Of a DNA stretch of 64,000 nt, positions 53,872 to 60,948 are shown piece after piece. Below the pieces are notes generated by a model that did no database searches, had not been told where the DNA came from, and was given only the letters and a program-made list of their open reading frames with translations. The stretch is from Prado023 sp963753075 (GTDB taxonomy: Bacteria > Actinomycetota > Actinomycetes > S36-B12 > CAIYMF01). Position numbers and translations under genes: made by a program. How positions within the stretch are numbered: the stretch's first letter is position 1; the number at the start of each line of letters is the position of its first letter. The stretch covers positions 186,001 through 250,000 of the forward strand of contig CAVWAR010000010.1 of assembly GCA_963753075.1 (NCBI GenBank), given 5' to 3'.

Positions 53872-54141
53872 GGAATGCGTGCAATGGCTCGCCACGTCGA
53901 CGACCACGGCATCGCCCGGTGTGCCACGAGGTCGCCGGTCCGGCGCGCGCCGCGCTCACCAAGCGCCCGGTCCACCCAGCTCAGTGGATCCATCGCCACA
54001 TCGTTGCACCAAGGGATGCACAACAGTGGAGCACCGGGACCTCTGCCCCTAGAAGGGCTGGGCGGTGCCGGCCTAGCGTGATGAGTGGGCCCGAGCGGGT
54101 GGCCGCTTCGACAGGGCCCGAGGAACGGGATGGGGGTTGTC
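53872..54141. other. Upstream region of the FG-GAP gene
   Basis: Holds no gene that I can support. A GCCTAGCGTG sequence near 54071-54080 resembles GGCTAGCGTG upstream of the paralogous FG-GAP gene, so TAGCGT is the likely -10 box of this family. Confidence 0.4.
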
Positions 54142-55647
54142 ATGAAGCAAGGAATTGCCGTAGGTGCGGCGCTGCTGCTGGTCGGGGGTTTGGCCCCGAT
54201 GGTGGCGCCGGTCGGTGTGGGGGTGGCGGCAGCCGCGGGTAGCGCGGCGATGCCGTTCGACTTCAACGGTGACGGGTATGCCGATCTGGCAGTTGGGGTG
54301 CCGGGGGAGGATCTTCGCGGCATCGAGGACGTGGGGACCGTACAGGTGATGTACGGGTCGGCCGCGGGGATGACACGGCGCGACCAGGTGTGGCACCAGG
54401 GCCGATGGGGGGTCAAGGGGGCTCTGGAGAGAGGTGACCGGTTCGGCACTGTGGTGGCCTCCGGGGACTTCAACTGCGATGGCTACGCAGATCTGGCGGT
54501 CGGCATCCCGAACGAGAGCATCCGAGGCAGGGCCCAGGTCGGTGCGGTCCAGGTGCTCTACGGATCGCCGAGGGGGCTCACAGCCAAGGATCAGATCTGG
54601 CATCAGGGCAAGAGGGGAGTGCCTGGCCGCAATGAGGCCGGCGACATGTTCGGCAGTGCCTTGGCCGTCGGGGACTTCGACGCAGACGGGTTCGTTGATC
54701 TCGCTGTCGGAGTCGCTGGGGAGGACATCGGCGCAGTCCCGGACGCGGGCTTCGTGGCGGTGCTGCGCGGGTCTGCCACCGGGTTGACCTCGGCCGGGGC
54801 GGGCGTAGTGCGGCAGGGCCGTGACGGCCTGCCCAGCCAGGCTTCAGCCTACGAGGAATTCGGAGAGACCCTGGCAACCGGTGACGTGAACGGTGACACC
54901 CACGATGACCTTGTTGTCGTTGTCGAATTCGATGCCGACTTCCTGATGCCCAACTACGGGGATCTCGATGAGGCTGGATCAGGGGTGCACGTGGTCTTCG
55001 GCAGCCCGACGGGTCTCAAGCCTCAGGGCAGCCAGTTCTTCGGACCTGAGACCCTGGGGTTCGCTGAGTGGAGCCAGACGTTCAGTCCGATCCTCGCCGA
55101 TGTCAACGGTGACTCCAGGGACGATCTGGCGGCGGTGGTCTGGCAGTCCTCCAGCAACGACTACCGAGTCATCGTGCTCCACGGCCAGACGGTCGGGCTG
55201 CAGCCCGCGGTGTTGGCGGCTGGTGGCACGCCGGGCGTTGACGGCTACTGGGCGTCACCGGCCGGGGGAGGGCAGTTGGCAGCAACTGACTTCAATGGAG
55301 ACAAGTCGGTCGATCTGGTGCTTGGTGCTCTGAGCTCCGCGGAGTTGCACGTCATCCTCGGGGCCGGTACCGGGACCGGGGCGGGGCTGGGGACTGCATT
55401 CGTCGAGTTGCCGAGTGGCGTCGAGGGGTTCACGAACGTCCAGGCCCTGCCGTTGAGCGGTGCCACACAGGAGTGGCTGGTCCTTGGGGCGCCGTATGCA
55501 GCTCTGAATGGGCCCGGGGGATCCGGCATGGTGGGCGTCCTGCAGGGCAAGGCTGACGGGACCGCCGGCCCCGTCACGCTCTGGAACCAGGACACCCCTG
55601 GGATCAAGGGACACGCGGAGACGAATGACAACTTCGGGGTCTTCTGA
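54142..55647 (+). CDS. Secreted FG-GAP (beta-propeller) repeat protein
   Basis: A 501-residue intact paralog of the gene at 44260. The signal peptide (MKQGIAVGAALLLVGGLAP, cleavage after AAA near residue 32) leads into FG-GAP blades with calcium loops DFNGDGYADLAVG, DFNCDGYADLAVG, DFDADGFVDLAVG, DVNGDTHDDLVV, DVNGDSRDDLAAV and DFNGDKSVDLVLG, and repeated VLYGSPRGLT and WHQGK motifs. It likely forms a cell-surface propeller that binds partners or sugars. Start ATG 54142 has GGGGG upstream; ATG 54130 is the alternative. The last blade ends abruptly (NDNFGVF). Confidence 0.88.
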   Translation: MKQGIAVGAALLLVGGLAPMVAPVGVGVAAAAGSAAMPFDFNGDGYADLAVGVPGEDLRGIEDVGTVQVMYGSAAGMTRRDQVWHQGRWGVKGALERGDRFGTVVASGDFNCDGYADLAVGIPNESIRGRAQVGAVQVLYGSPRGLTAKDQIWHQGKRGVPGRNEAGDMFGSALAVGDFDADGFVDLAVGVAGEDIGAVPDAGFVAVLRGSATGLTSAGAGVVRQGRDGLPSQASAYEEFGETLATGDVNGDTHDDLVVVVEFDADFLMPNYGDLDEAGSGVHVVFGSPTGLKPQGSQFFGPETLGFAEWSQTFSPILADVNGDSRDDLAAVVWQSSSNDYRVIVLHGQTVGLQPAVLAAGGTPGVDGYWASPAGGGQLAATDFNGDKSVDLVLGALSSAELHVILGAGTGTGAGLGTAFVELPSGVEGFTNVQALPLSGATQEWLVLGAPYAALNGPGGSGMVGVLQGKADGTAGPVTLWNQDTPGIKGHAETNDNFGVF

Positions 55648-55701
55648 GTCGCAGTGCACTGTGGTCGCAGGACCCGGAGCGATGAAGGGGATGGGGTTGT
55701 T

Positions 55702-55728
55702 GTGAGGCGCGCAATCGCAGTCGGATAG
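55702..55728 (+). pseudogene. 5' remnant of a third FG-GAP gene
   Basis: GTG followed by eight codons (VRRAIAVG) and TAG. The leader GATGGGGTTGT and the codons match the start of the gene at 54142 (GATGGGGGTTGT, then MKQGIAVG). It is therefore the beginning of another paralog, cut off at codon nine. Confidence 0.5.
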
Positions 55729-55740
55729 GCCCGCGGGCCT
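55727..55740. repeat. 14-bp perfect palindrome
   Basis: AGGCCCGCGGGCCT, directly after the third FG-GAP remnant and next to the larger palindrome at 55746. It may belong to the same terminator. Confidence 0.6.
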
Positions 55741-55741
55741 G

Positions 55742-56932
55742 TCACGTCCGCTCAGGGTGGTCCGGACCACCCTGAGCGGACGCTGCCAGCATCGAACGCG
55801 CGCCCACCACGACGAGCCCGCCGATCACCGCGACCAGCAGGTGGCCGGTCGCTCCAGCCACGCCGATGGCCAGGGCCAGCGACCAGTCGGCCCATCCACG
55901 AACATCGGACAGCAGGCGGACGTGCGTGATCCCGGCGACCAGCAGCAGGGCGGCCAGGATCGCCAACGGGAACGCCTGCAGCACCAGCGCAAGGTCCTGG
56001 CCGAACAGCACCGCGAGGATGGTCAGGGCTGCCCCGATGATGGCTGGCGCTCGCCAGGTGCGGGCGCCGAAGGCGTGATGTGCGCTCATCCCGCCGGCTC
56101 CGTGGCACACGGGCATCCCGCCGATCGCCCCGGCGGCGAGGTTGACAGCGCCGAGCGTGCGCGCCAGGCGACTCGGGGTGATCCGGGCCGTGGCGTCCGG
56201 GAAGTACTTCGCAGCCGCATCGGCCGGCGCCAGGCAGGAGTTGGTCAGGGTCAGCGGAACCTGTGGAAGGACCAGCAGGGTTGCGGCCAGCAGGAGGTCC
56301 GCCGTGGTGATCGTCGGCAGGCTGATCGGGCTGGGTCCGAGCGTGACGGGCCCCGCGCCCCACGTGGTCACGACGGCGATCCCGAGGCCAACACCGACGG
56401 CGATCAGCGCACTCGTGCGCCGCCAGGACAGGAGCGCGACTGTGATTGCGAGGCAGGCGAGCGCGGTGACGACGACCGGCCATTGGGCGGTGAAGGTGCT
56501 CGACGGCTGGGTGACCATCCGCCACGCGATCCGGGCGAACGTGAGCCCCACGGCCAGCTGCACACCCCGGATGACCACCCGCGGGAAGACCGCCCCCAGA
56601 CGATCCAGCAGCCCGGTGCTGCCCAGGAGCAGGAACACCACGCCCATGATCAGCGAGCCTGCGGCGATCACGTCCGCGCCGGCGCCGGCGGCGATGGCTG
56701 CGGCGCCGAAGGCCTTCAGCGGCTGGACGGCGACCGGGGCCCGGTAGGTCCACGCGACCACCAGGTAGAGGAGCCCGGCGGGGAGCAGGACCGCCGTGGT
56801 GGACAGCCCGTTGCTGACGATCAGGGCGATCGCGATCGGGACCAGGACGCCGAGATCGGCCACCGAACCTGAGGCCTCGCGCCACCAGGAGGTGGCCGGC
56901 GCAATCGGGGCGCGGGTGTCCAGAGCGGTCAT
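55742..56932 (-). CDS. MOT1-type molybdate/sulfate transporter
   Basis: A 396-residue membrane protein with about ten helices. GGMPVCHGAGGMSAHHAFGART is the signature of the MOT1 family (relatives of SulP transporters that take up molybdate with high affinity), and VQPLKAFGAAAIAAGAG a second conserved motif. As the last gene of the moa operon it very likely brings in molybdate for the cofactor made by its neighbours. ATG 56930-56932 starts 1 nt after the moaD stop with GCAGGAGG upstream. Confidence 0.88.
   Translation of the reverse strand: MTALDTRAPIAPATSWWREASGSVADLGVLVPIAIALIVSNGLSTTAVLLPAGLLYLVVAWTYRAPVAVQPLKAFGAAAIAAGAGADVIAAGSLIMGVVFLLLGSTGLLDRLGAVFPRVVIRGVQLAVGLTFARIAWRMVTQPSSTFTAQWPVVVTALACLAITVALLSWRRTSALIAVGVGLGIAVVTTWGAGPVTLGPSPISLPTITTADLLLAATLLVLPQVPLTLTNSCLAPADAAAKYFPDATARITPSRLARTLGAVNLAAGAIGGMPVCHGAGGMSAHHAFGARTWRAPAIIGAALTILAVLFGQDLALVLQAFPLAILAALLLVAGITHVRLLSDVRGWADWSLALAIGVAGATGHLLVAVIGGLVVVGARSMLAASAQGGPDHPERT
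55746..55781. terminator. 36-bp perfect palindrome at the end of the molybdate transporter gene
   Basis: Two 18-base arms, GTCCGCTCAGGGTGGTCC and its exact complement, meet without a loop. It covers the last codons of the MOT1 transporter (..GGPDHPERT) and lies 98 nt after the FG-GAP stop, so it can end transcription from both sides. A perfect 36-bp palindrome by chance is very unlikely. Confidence 0.75.
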
Positions 56933-56933
56933 G

Positions 56934-57200
56934 TCAGCCTCCTGCGAAGGGAGGCAGGACGTCGACGACCGTGCCTGCGGCGACCGGGGTCGAGGAGCCG
57001 CGGTCAAGTCGATGGCCGTCGGCGACCAGCGAGCTCACCGCCAGGACGTCGGAGAACCGCGCAGGCAGGCCGCCGGTCAGGACGGCCACGACCTCGGCGA
57101 CCGGCCCGGACGCCACCTGGACCTCGCCAGTCCCCGCAGTGGCGCGAGCGGAGCCGAACAGCCGGAAGGTGACCGTCCCGTTCTCCTGGGCGCTGGGCAT
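56934..57200 (-). CDS. moaD: Molybdopterin synthase sulfur carrier subunit
   Basis: An 88-residue ubiquitin-like protein: VTFRLFGSARATAG start, a VVDVLPPFAGG end whose Gly-Gly becomes a thiocarboxylate that gives sulfur to precursor Z. It works with MoaE, here encoded as part of the fusion gene upstream. It starts 3 nt after the moaA stop, and the transporter gene follows at once. Confidence 0.92.
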   Translation of the reverse strand: MPSAQENGTVTFRLFGSARATAGTGEVQVASGPVAEVVAVLTGGLPARFSDVLAVSSLVADGHRLDRGSSTPVAAGTVVDVLPPFAGG

Positions 57201-57203
57201 CAG

Positions 57204-58220
57204 TCAGCCGCCGATCGCCGACATCGGCCGGTCGGGCTGGGCGAAGGCGGGCTCGTCGATGCCATGTCCTCGCAGCTTGCGGGCGACTTCGCCGCGCATC
57301 TCCGCGGCCACCGCATCGTCGTCGGACCCGTCGCGCAGGACAGTACGCAGGTCGGCCTCCGCTCGGGCGAACAGGCAGGAGCGCCAGTGGCCATCGGCCG
57401 TGAGCCGGACACGGTCGCAGGCATCGCAGAACGGCTTGGTCACGGACCCGACGATCCCCACCGTGGCGGGTCCGCCGTCGATCGCGAACTCCTCGGCCGG
57501 AGCCGACCCGCGGCCCGGGCGCGGTGCGAGGTGGAAGCCGGCGCGCTCGAGGGAGTCGAGGATCTCCTCCCGCGTCACCATCATCGCCCGGTTCCACGAG
57601 TGCTGGGGGTCCAGCGGCATCTGCTCGATGAAGCGCAGGGACAGCCCCTCATCGAGGGCCCAGCGAAGCAGGGCAGGGGCCTCGTGGTCGTTGACCCCGC
57701 GCATCAGGACGGTGTTGACCTTGATCGGGGCCAGCCCGGCGGCCTTCGCCGCGGCGATGCCGGCCAGGACATCCCCGAGCCGGTCGCGAAGGGTCAGCCG
57801 TGCGAACGTCTCGGGGCTCAGGGTGTCGCACGAGATGTTCACCCGGGCCAGCCCAGCTTCAGCCAGGGGGACCGCGAGCGCAGCCAGGCGAAGGGCGTTG
57901 GTGGTCAGCGACAGGTGCGGTGCCCGGGGCAGCGCGGCCAGACGGGCCACGATGTCGACCACGTCCGGGCGGATCAGCGGTTCCCCGCCGGTCAGCCGGA
58001 CCTCGGTGATGCCCAGCTCCGTGCCGATCCGGACGACCCGTTCGATCTCCGCAGCGGTCAGCAGGTCGTCCGAGGGCATCCAGTCCAGGCCGTCGGCGGG
58101 CATGCAGTACGTGCAGCGCAGGTTGCATCGATCGGTGAGCGAGACCCGCAGGTCACGGTGCACCCGCCCGAATCGGTCCTCGAGTCGGGCGGGCATCCGG
58201 GCGGCTGTCTCCTGCGTCAT
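57204..58220 (-). CDS. moaA: GTP 3',8-cyclase MoaA
   Basis: A 338-residue radical SAM enzyme for the first step of molybdenum cofactor synthesis. SLTDRCNLRCTYCMP carries the CxxxCxxC [4Fe-4S] cluster; RLTGGEPLIRPD binds SAM; the second cluster is CDACDRVRLTADG with the third Cys in WRSCLF. It ends in Gly-Gly, typical of active MoaA. ATG 58220 overlaps the previous stop (ATGA). GTG 58235 would add five residues. Confidence 0.96.
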   Translation of the reverse strand: MTQETAARMPARLEDRFGRVHRDLRVSLTDRCNLRCTYCMPADGLDWMPSDDLLTAAEIERVVRIGTELGITEVRLTGGEPLIRPDVVDIVARLAALPRAPHLSLTTNALRLAALAVPLAEAGLARVNISCDTLSPETFARLTLRDRLGDVLAGIAAAKAAGLAPIKVNTVLMRGVNDHEAPALLRWALDEGLSLRFIEQMPLDPQHSWNRAMMVTREEILDSLERAGFHLAPRPGRGSAPAEEFAIDGGPATVGIVGSVTKPFCDACDRVRLTADGHWRSCLFARAEADLRTVLRDGSDDDAVAAEMRGEVARKLRGHGIDEPAFAQPDRPMSAIGG

Positions 58221-59155
58221 GGGCTGTTCACCCACTCGTCTGTACCGTCGGCGAAGTGCTGGCGCTTCCAGATCGGCAGTCGGGCCTTGGCCTCGTCGAC
58301 CAGCCAGGCGCAGGCCTCGAATGCCTCGCCACGGTGGGCGGCGCTGATCGCAGCGACAAACGCGAGCTCACCGATCGCCAGGTCGCCCACCCGATGTCGC
58401 GCTGCCGCGGCCAGGACACCTGGGCGACAACTGGCCTCGCCGACCACCTCGGACAGGACGCCCCCGGCGTCGGGATGCCCCTCGTAGCGCAGCGCGGACA
58501 CGGACCGGCCACCGTCGTGGTCGCGGACCACTCCCGCGAAGGTGACAACCGCGCCAGCCGCAGCCCTGCGGACCTCGTCGGACACCTCGGCCTCGGTGAT
58601 CGGTGTTGCCCGCACGAGCGCGGCTCGGGCTGCGTCGTGCGGACCCGCGGTTCCGATGCTCCGGTCGTCGGAGTGCCCACTGCCGCCGGCCATCGCCGCA
58701 GCGTGCTCGAGCAGGGGTCCCACGGCGGCCAGACCGTCGCGGACCCCGCCCGGGCTACCCGGCAGTGCCAGCACGATGGCCCCGTCGATCACTCCGCCCA
58801 GGGCTCGAGACAGGTCCGCTGCTGGAATTCTTTGGCGGGAGGCCGCCCGGATCGCCTCGCCGAGACCGGGGAGCTCACGCAGCCCGGCGGCGAGCAGAGA
58901 CTCCGGGGTGACGTCGCGTGGCCCGGCGCCGGTGCCCCCGGTCAGGACCACCACACGCGCACCAGCGGTGATGGCGGCCTGCACAGCGTCATGGATGGCC
59001 GAGGTGTCATCAGGCACGACCACAACGGGGCCCACCGGGTGGCCAAGCTCGGTGAGCAGGTCGGCGGCCAGCGGGCCGGACGTGTCGGTTGACATGCCGC
59101 TGGCAGCGGAGTCCGAGCACGTGATCACGCCTGCCGGCACCCCCTGCTCACTCAT
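58217..59155 (-). CDS. MogA/MoaB-MoaE fusion protein
   Basis: A 312-residue fusion of two cofactor proteins. Residues about 1-165 are a MogA/MoaB domain (AGVITCSDSAASG, VVLTGGTGAGPRDVTPE, LALPGSPGGVRDGL), which adenylylates molybdopterin. Residues about 185-312 are MoaE, the large subunit of molybdopterin synthase (VTFAGVVRDHDGGRSVSALRYEGHPDAG, AAISAAHRGEAFEAC, DEAKARLPIWKRQHF with the catalytic lysines). Such fusions are found in actinomycetes. It overlaps moaC and moaA by 4 nt each. Confidence 0.92.
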   Translation of the reverse strand: MSEQGVPAGVITCSDSAASGMSTDTSGPLAADLLTELGHPVGPVVVVPDDTSAIHDAVQAAITAGARVVVLTGGTGAGPRDVTPESLLAAGLRELPGLGEAIRAASRQRIPAADLSRALGGVIDGAIVLALPGSPGGVRDGLAAVGPLLEHAAAMAGGSGHSDDRSIGTAGPHDAARAALVRATPITEAEVSDEVRRAAAGAVVTFAGVVRDHDGGRSVSALRYEGHPDAGGVLSEVVGEASCRPGVLAAAARHRVGDLAIGELAFVAAISAAHRGEAFEACAWLVDEAKARLPIWKRQHFADGTDEWVNSP

Positions 59156-59619
59156 CGGCGCCACGCACCGTTGTGGCCGCCGTCCTTGGCCTCGATCTGG
59201 ACGTCGCACAGCGCGGCGTGCGGATCGACGGCCTTGATCATGTCGATCACCGCCAGCCCGGCCACAGCCACGGCTGTCAGCGCCTCCATCTCGACCCCGG
59301 TCCGGTCAGCAGTGCGCACCGTCGCCAGGATCCGCACCTCGTCGGCATCGGGTGCCGCGCTCACCTCGACGTCAACGCCGTGCACGGCGATCGGGTGGCA
59401 CAGGGGGATCAGGTCCGGGGTCCGCTTCGTTGCCATGATCCCGGCGATCCGGGCAACGGCCAGGACGTCGCCCTTGGGTGCGGTCCCCGATCGGATCAGG
59501 TCCGCAGCCGATGTCGTGACCCGCCCGCTGGCCGTTGCTGTCCGGGTGGTCACCTCGCGCTCGGCGACGTCGACCATACGTGCATGGCCTGCCTCGTCGA
59601 GATGGGTCAGCTCATTCAT
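59152..59619 (-). CDS. moaC: Cyclic pyranopterin monophosphate synthase MoaC
   Basis: A 155-residue protein with the MoaC motifs: ARMVDVAEREVTTRTA, KGDVLAVARIAGIMATKRT, LIPLCHPI, DRTGVEMEALTAV and KAVDPHAALCDVQIEAKDGG. It acts after MoaA to make precursor Z. First gene of the operon moaC, mogA-moaE, moaA, moaD, transporter; divergent from moeA across 75 nt. Confidence 0.95.
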   Translation of the reverse strand: MNELTHLDEAGHARMVDVAEREVTTRTATASGRVTTSAADLIRSGTAPKGDVLAVARIAGIMATKRTPDLIPLCHPIAVHGVDVEVSAAPDADEVRILATVRTADRTGVEMEALTAVAVAGLAVIDMIKAVDPHAALCDVQIEAKDGGHNGAWRR

Positions 59620-59633
59620 GACGGCCCTTCCGG

Positions 59634-59643
59634 TAGGCGCCTA
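59634..59643. promoter_or_regulatory. Palindrome in the moaC/moeA divergent promoter
   Basis: TAGGCGCCTA is a perfect 10-bp palindrome. On the + strand a TATTGT -10-like box (59642-59647) overlaps its end; on the - strand it is 15 nt from moaC. A shared operator would coordinate both transcripts. The regulator is unknown; no molybdate riboswitch is seen. Confidence 0.45.
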
Positions 59644-59653
59644 TTGTGCAGCC

Positions 59654-59698
59654 GTGGACCAGCACCCGCCGAGCCTGTGGCCCGAGGATCAGTCGTGA
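59654..59698 (+). CDS. Possible 14-residue leader ORF before moeA
   Basis: GTG 59654 lies 6 nt after the -10-like TATTGT and opens a 14-codon frame (VDQHPPSLWPEDQS) whose TGA overlaps the moeA GTG (GTGA). A leaderless mRNA would begin with this ORF and couple into moeA. It may also be mere chance. Confidence 0.3.
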   Translation: MDQHPPSLWPEDQS

Positions 59699-60879
59699 CA
59701 CTCGTCGAACCGCGCTGGGATGTCGCACGTGCGGCGTTGGCCGGCTCCGTCCGCGCCCTTCCGCCGGTACAGCTGCCTGTTGCTGACTGTGACCGGCTGG
59801 TGCTCGCCCGGGACGTCGTCGCGCTGTGCGCGCTGCCCTCATTCGATACGTCCGCGATGGACGGGTGGGCCGTCAGCGGGAGCGGGCCGTGGACCGTCGT
59901 GGGTACGTCGCTCGCGGGGCGGCCGGTGCCCGAGCCGCTGGTAGCCGGACAGGCGGTGGTCATCGCGACGGGGGCGGTGGTCCCGCCCGGGGCTGACGCT
60001 GTCGTGCGCAGCGAGGAGGGCCGGGAAGTGGCCAGCGACGGTGCCGACCTCCTGATCGCGGTCACCCCCGATGGGCCCACCTATGTGCGCCCCGCCGGCG
60101 AGGAGTGCTCCGCTGGTGAGGTCCTGGCCAGTGCCGGGGCCGTGCTTTCTCCGGCACTGCTGGGCTTGGCTGCGGCCGCGGGCCACGACACGCTCAACGT
60201 GGTGCCACGGCCCCGTGCAGCGCTCGTCCTGTTCGGCGACGAGCTGTCGACCTCCGGGGTCCCGGAGCTCGGGAAGGTGCGGGACTCCCTGGGTCCGCAG
60301 GTGCCGGCCTGGCTTGCCCGCCTCGGAGTCGAGGTCGTGGCTGTCGAGGTGGCCGAGGACACCCTGGCCGCCCACGTCGAGGCCATGCGGCGTGCCGCTG
60401 AGGTGGCCGACGTGGTGCTGACGACGGGCGGCACGGCCGCTGGCCCGGTGGACCACCTGCACCAGGCCATCGCCGACTGCGCGGGGGAGGTGGTCGTCGA
60501 CAGTGTGGCGGTCCGACCGGGCCACCCGATGCTTGCCGGCACGCTGGCTGAGGGGTCGGCGTGGATCGTGGGGCTGCCGGGGAACCCACAGAGTGCCATC
60601 GTCACCCTGCTGAGCCTGGCCGCCCCGATCGTGGCAGCCCTCGCTGGGCGCCGCGCCGTACCGGAGCTGCCGGTCGTCATCTGCGCAGAGCCCGTCCCGG
60701 CACCGGCTCACGAGGATCGGTTGGTGCTCGGACATCTGACTGATGGGGTCTTCCATCCGGGCACGCACCTGGGGTCCGGGATGCTCCGCGGGCTGGCGGG
60801 GGCCGAGGGCTTCGCCGTCCTGCCTCCGGGAGGCGTCGACGCTGGGGTCCCGGTGCGTTGGCTTGTGCTGCCGAGCTGA
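59695..60879 (+). CDS. moeA: Molybdopterin molybdenumtransferase MoeA
   Basis: A 394-residue enzyme that inserts molybdate into adenylylated molybdopterin. MoeA motifs: LPSFDTSAMDGWAV, GAVVPPGADAVVRSEEG, ELSTSGVPELGKVRDS, VLTTGGTAAGPVDHL, KPG-type VRPGHPM and GLPGNPQSAI. GTG 59695 is preceded by GAGGA; the frame continues to 59173 over moaC but is rejected there. Its product and the divergent operon form the whole pathway except for later nucleotide additions. Confidence 0.93.
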   Translation: MTLVEPRWDVARAALAGSVRALPPVQLPVADCDRLVLARDVVALCALPSFDTSAMDGWAVSGSGPWTVVGTSLAGRPVPEPLVAGQAVVIATGAVVPPGADAVVRSEEGREVASDGADLLIAVTPDGPTYVRPAGEECSAGEVLASAGAVLSPALLGLAAAAGHDTLNVVPRPRAALVLFGDELSTSGVPELGKVRDSLGPQVPAWLARLGVEVVAVEVAEDTLAAHVEAMRRAAEVADVVLTTGGTAAGPVDHLHQAIADCAGEVVVDSVAVRPGHPMLAGTLAEGSAWIVGLPGNPQSAIVTLLSLAAPIVAALAGRRAVPELPVVICAEPVPAPAHEDRLVLGHLTDGVFHPGTHLGSGMLRGLAGAEGFAVLPPGGVDAGVPVRWLVLPS

Positions 60880-60936
60880 AGGTCGGTCGACGGGCACGCT
60901 GGCGTGTGCCGGCCTGAGGGCCAGGACCGACAGGGC

Positions 60937-60948
60937 TAGGGTCTAGAC
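60937..60948 (+). promoter_or_regulatory. -10 box of the SulP transporter gene
   Basis: TAGGGT (60937-60942) lies 6 nt before the ATG at 60949, so the transcript is probably leaderless. No clear -35 is visible. There is no Shine-Dalgarno. Confidence 0.5.

Noticed and set aside
60880..60936. Hairpin GGTCGGTC...GACCGAC after moeA as terminator
   Set aside because: Imperfect pairing and a long loop; not listed as a feature because it is too uncertain.
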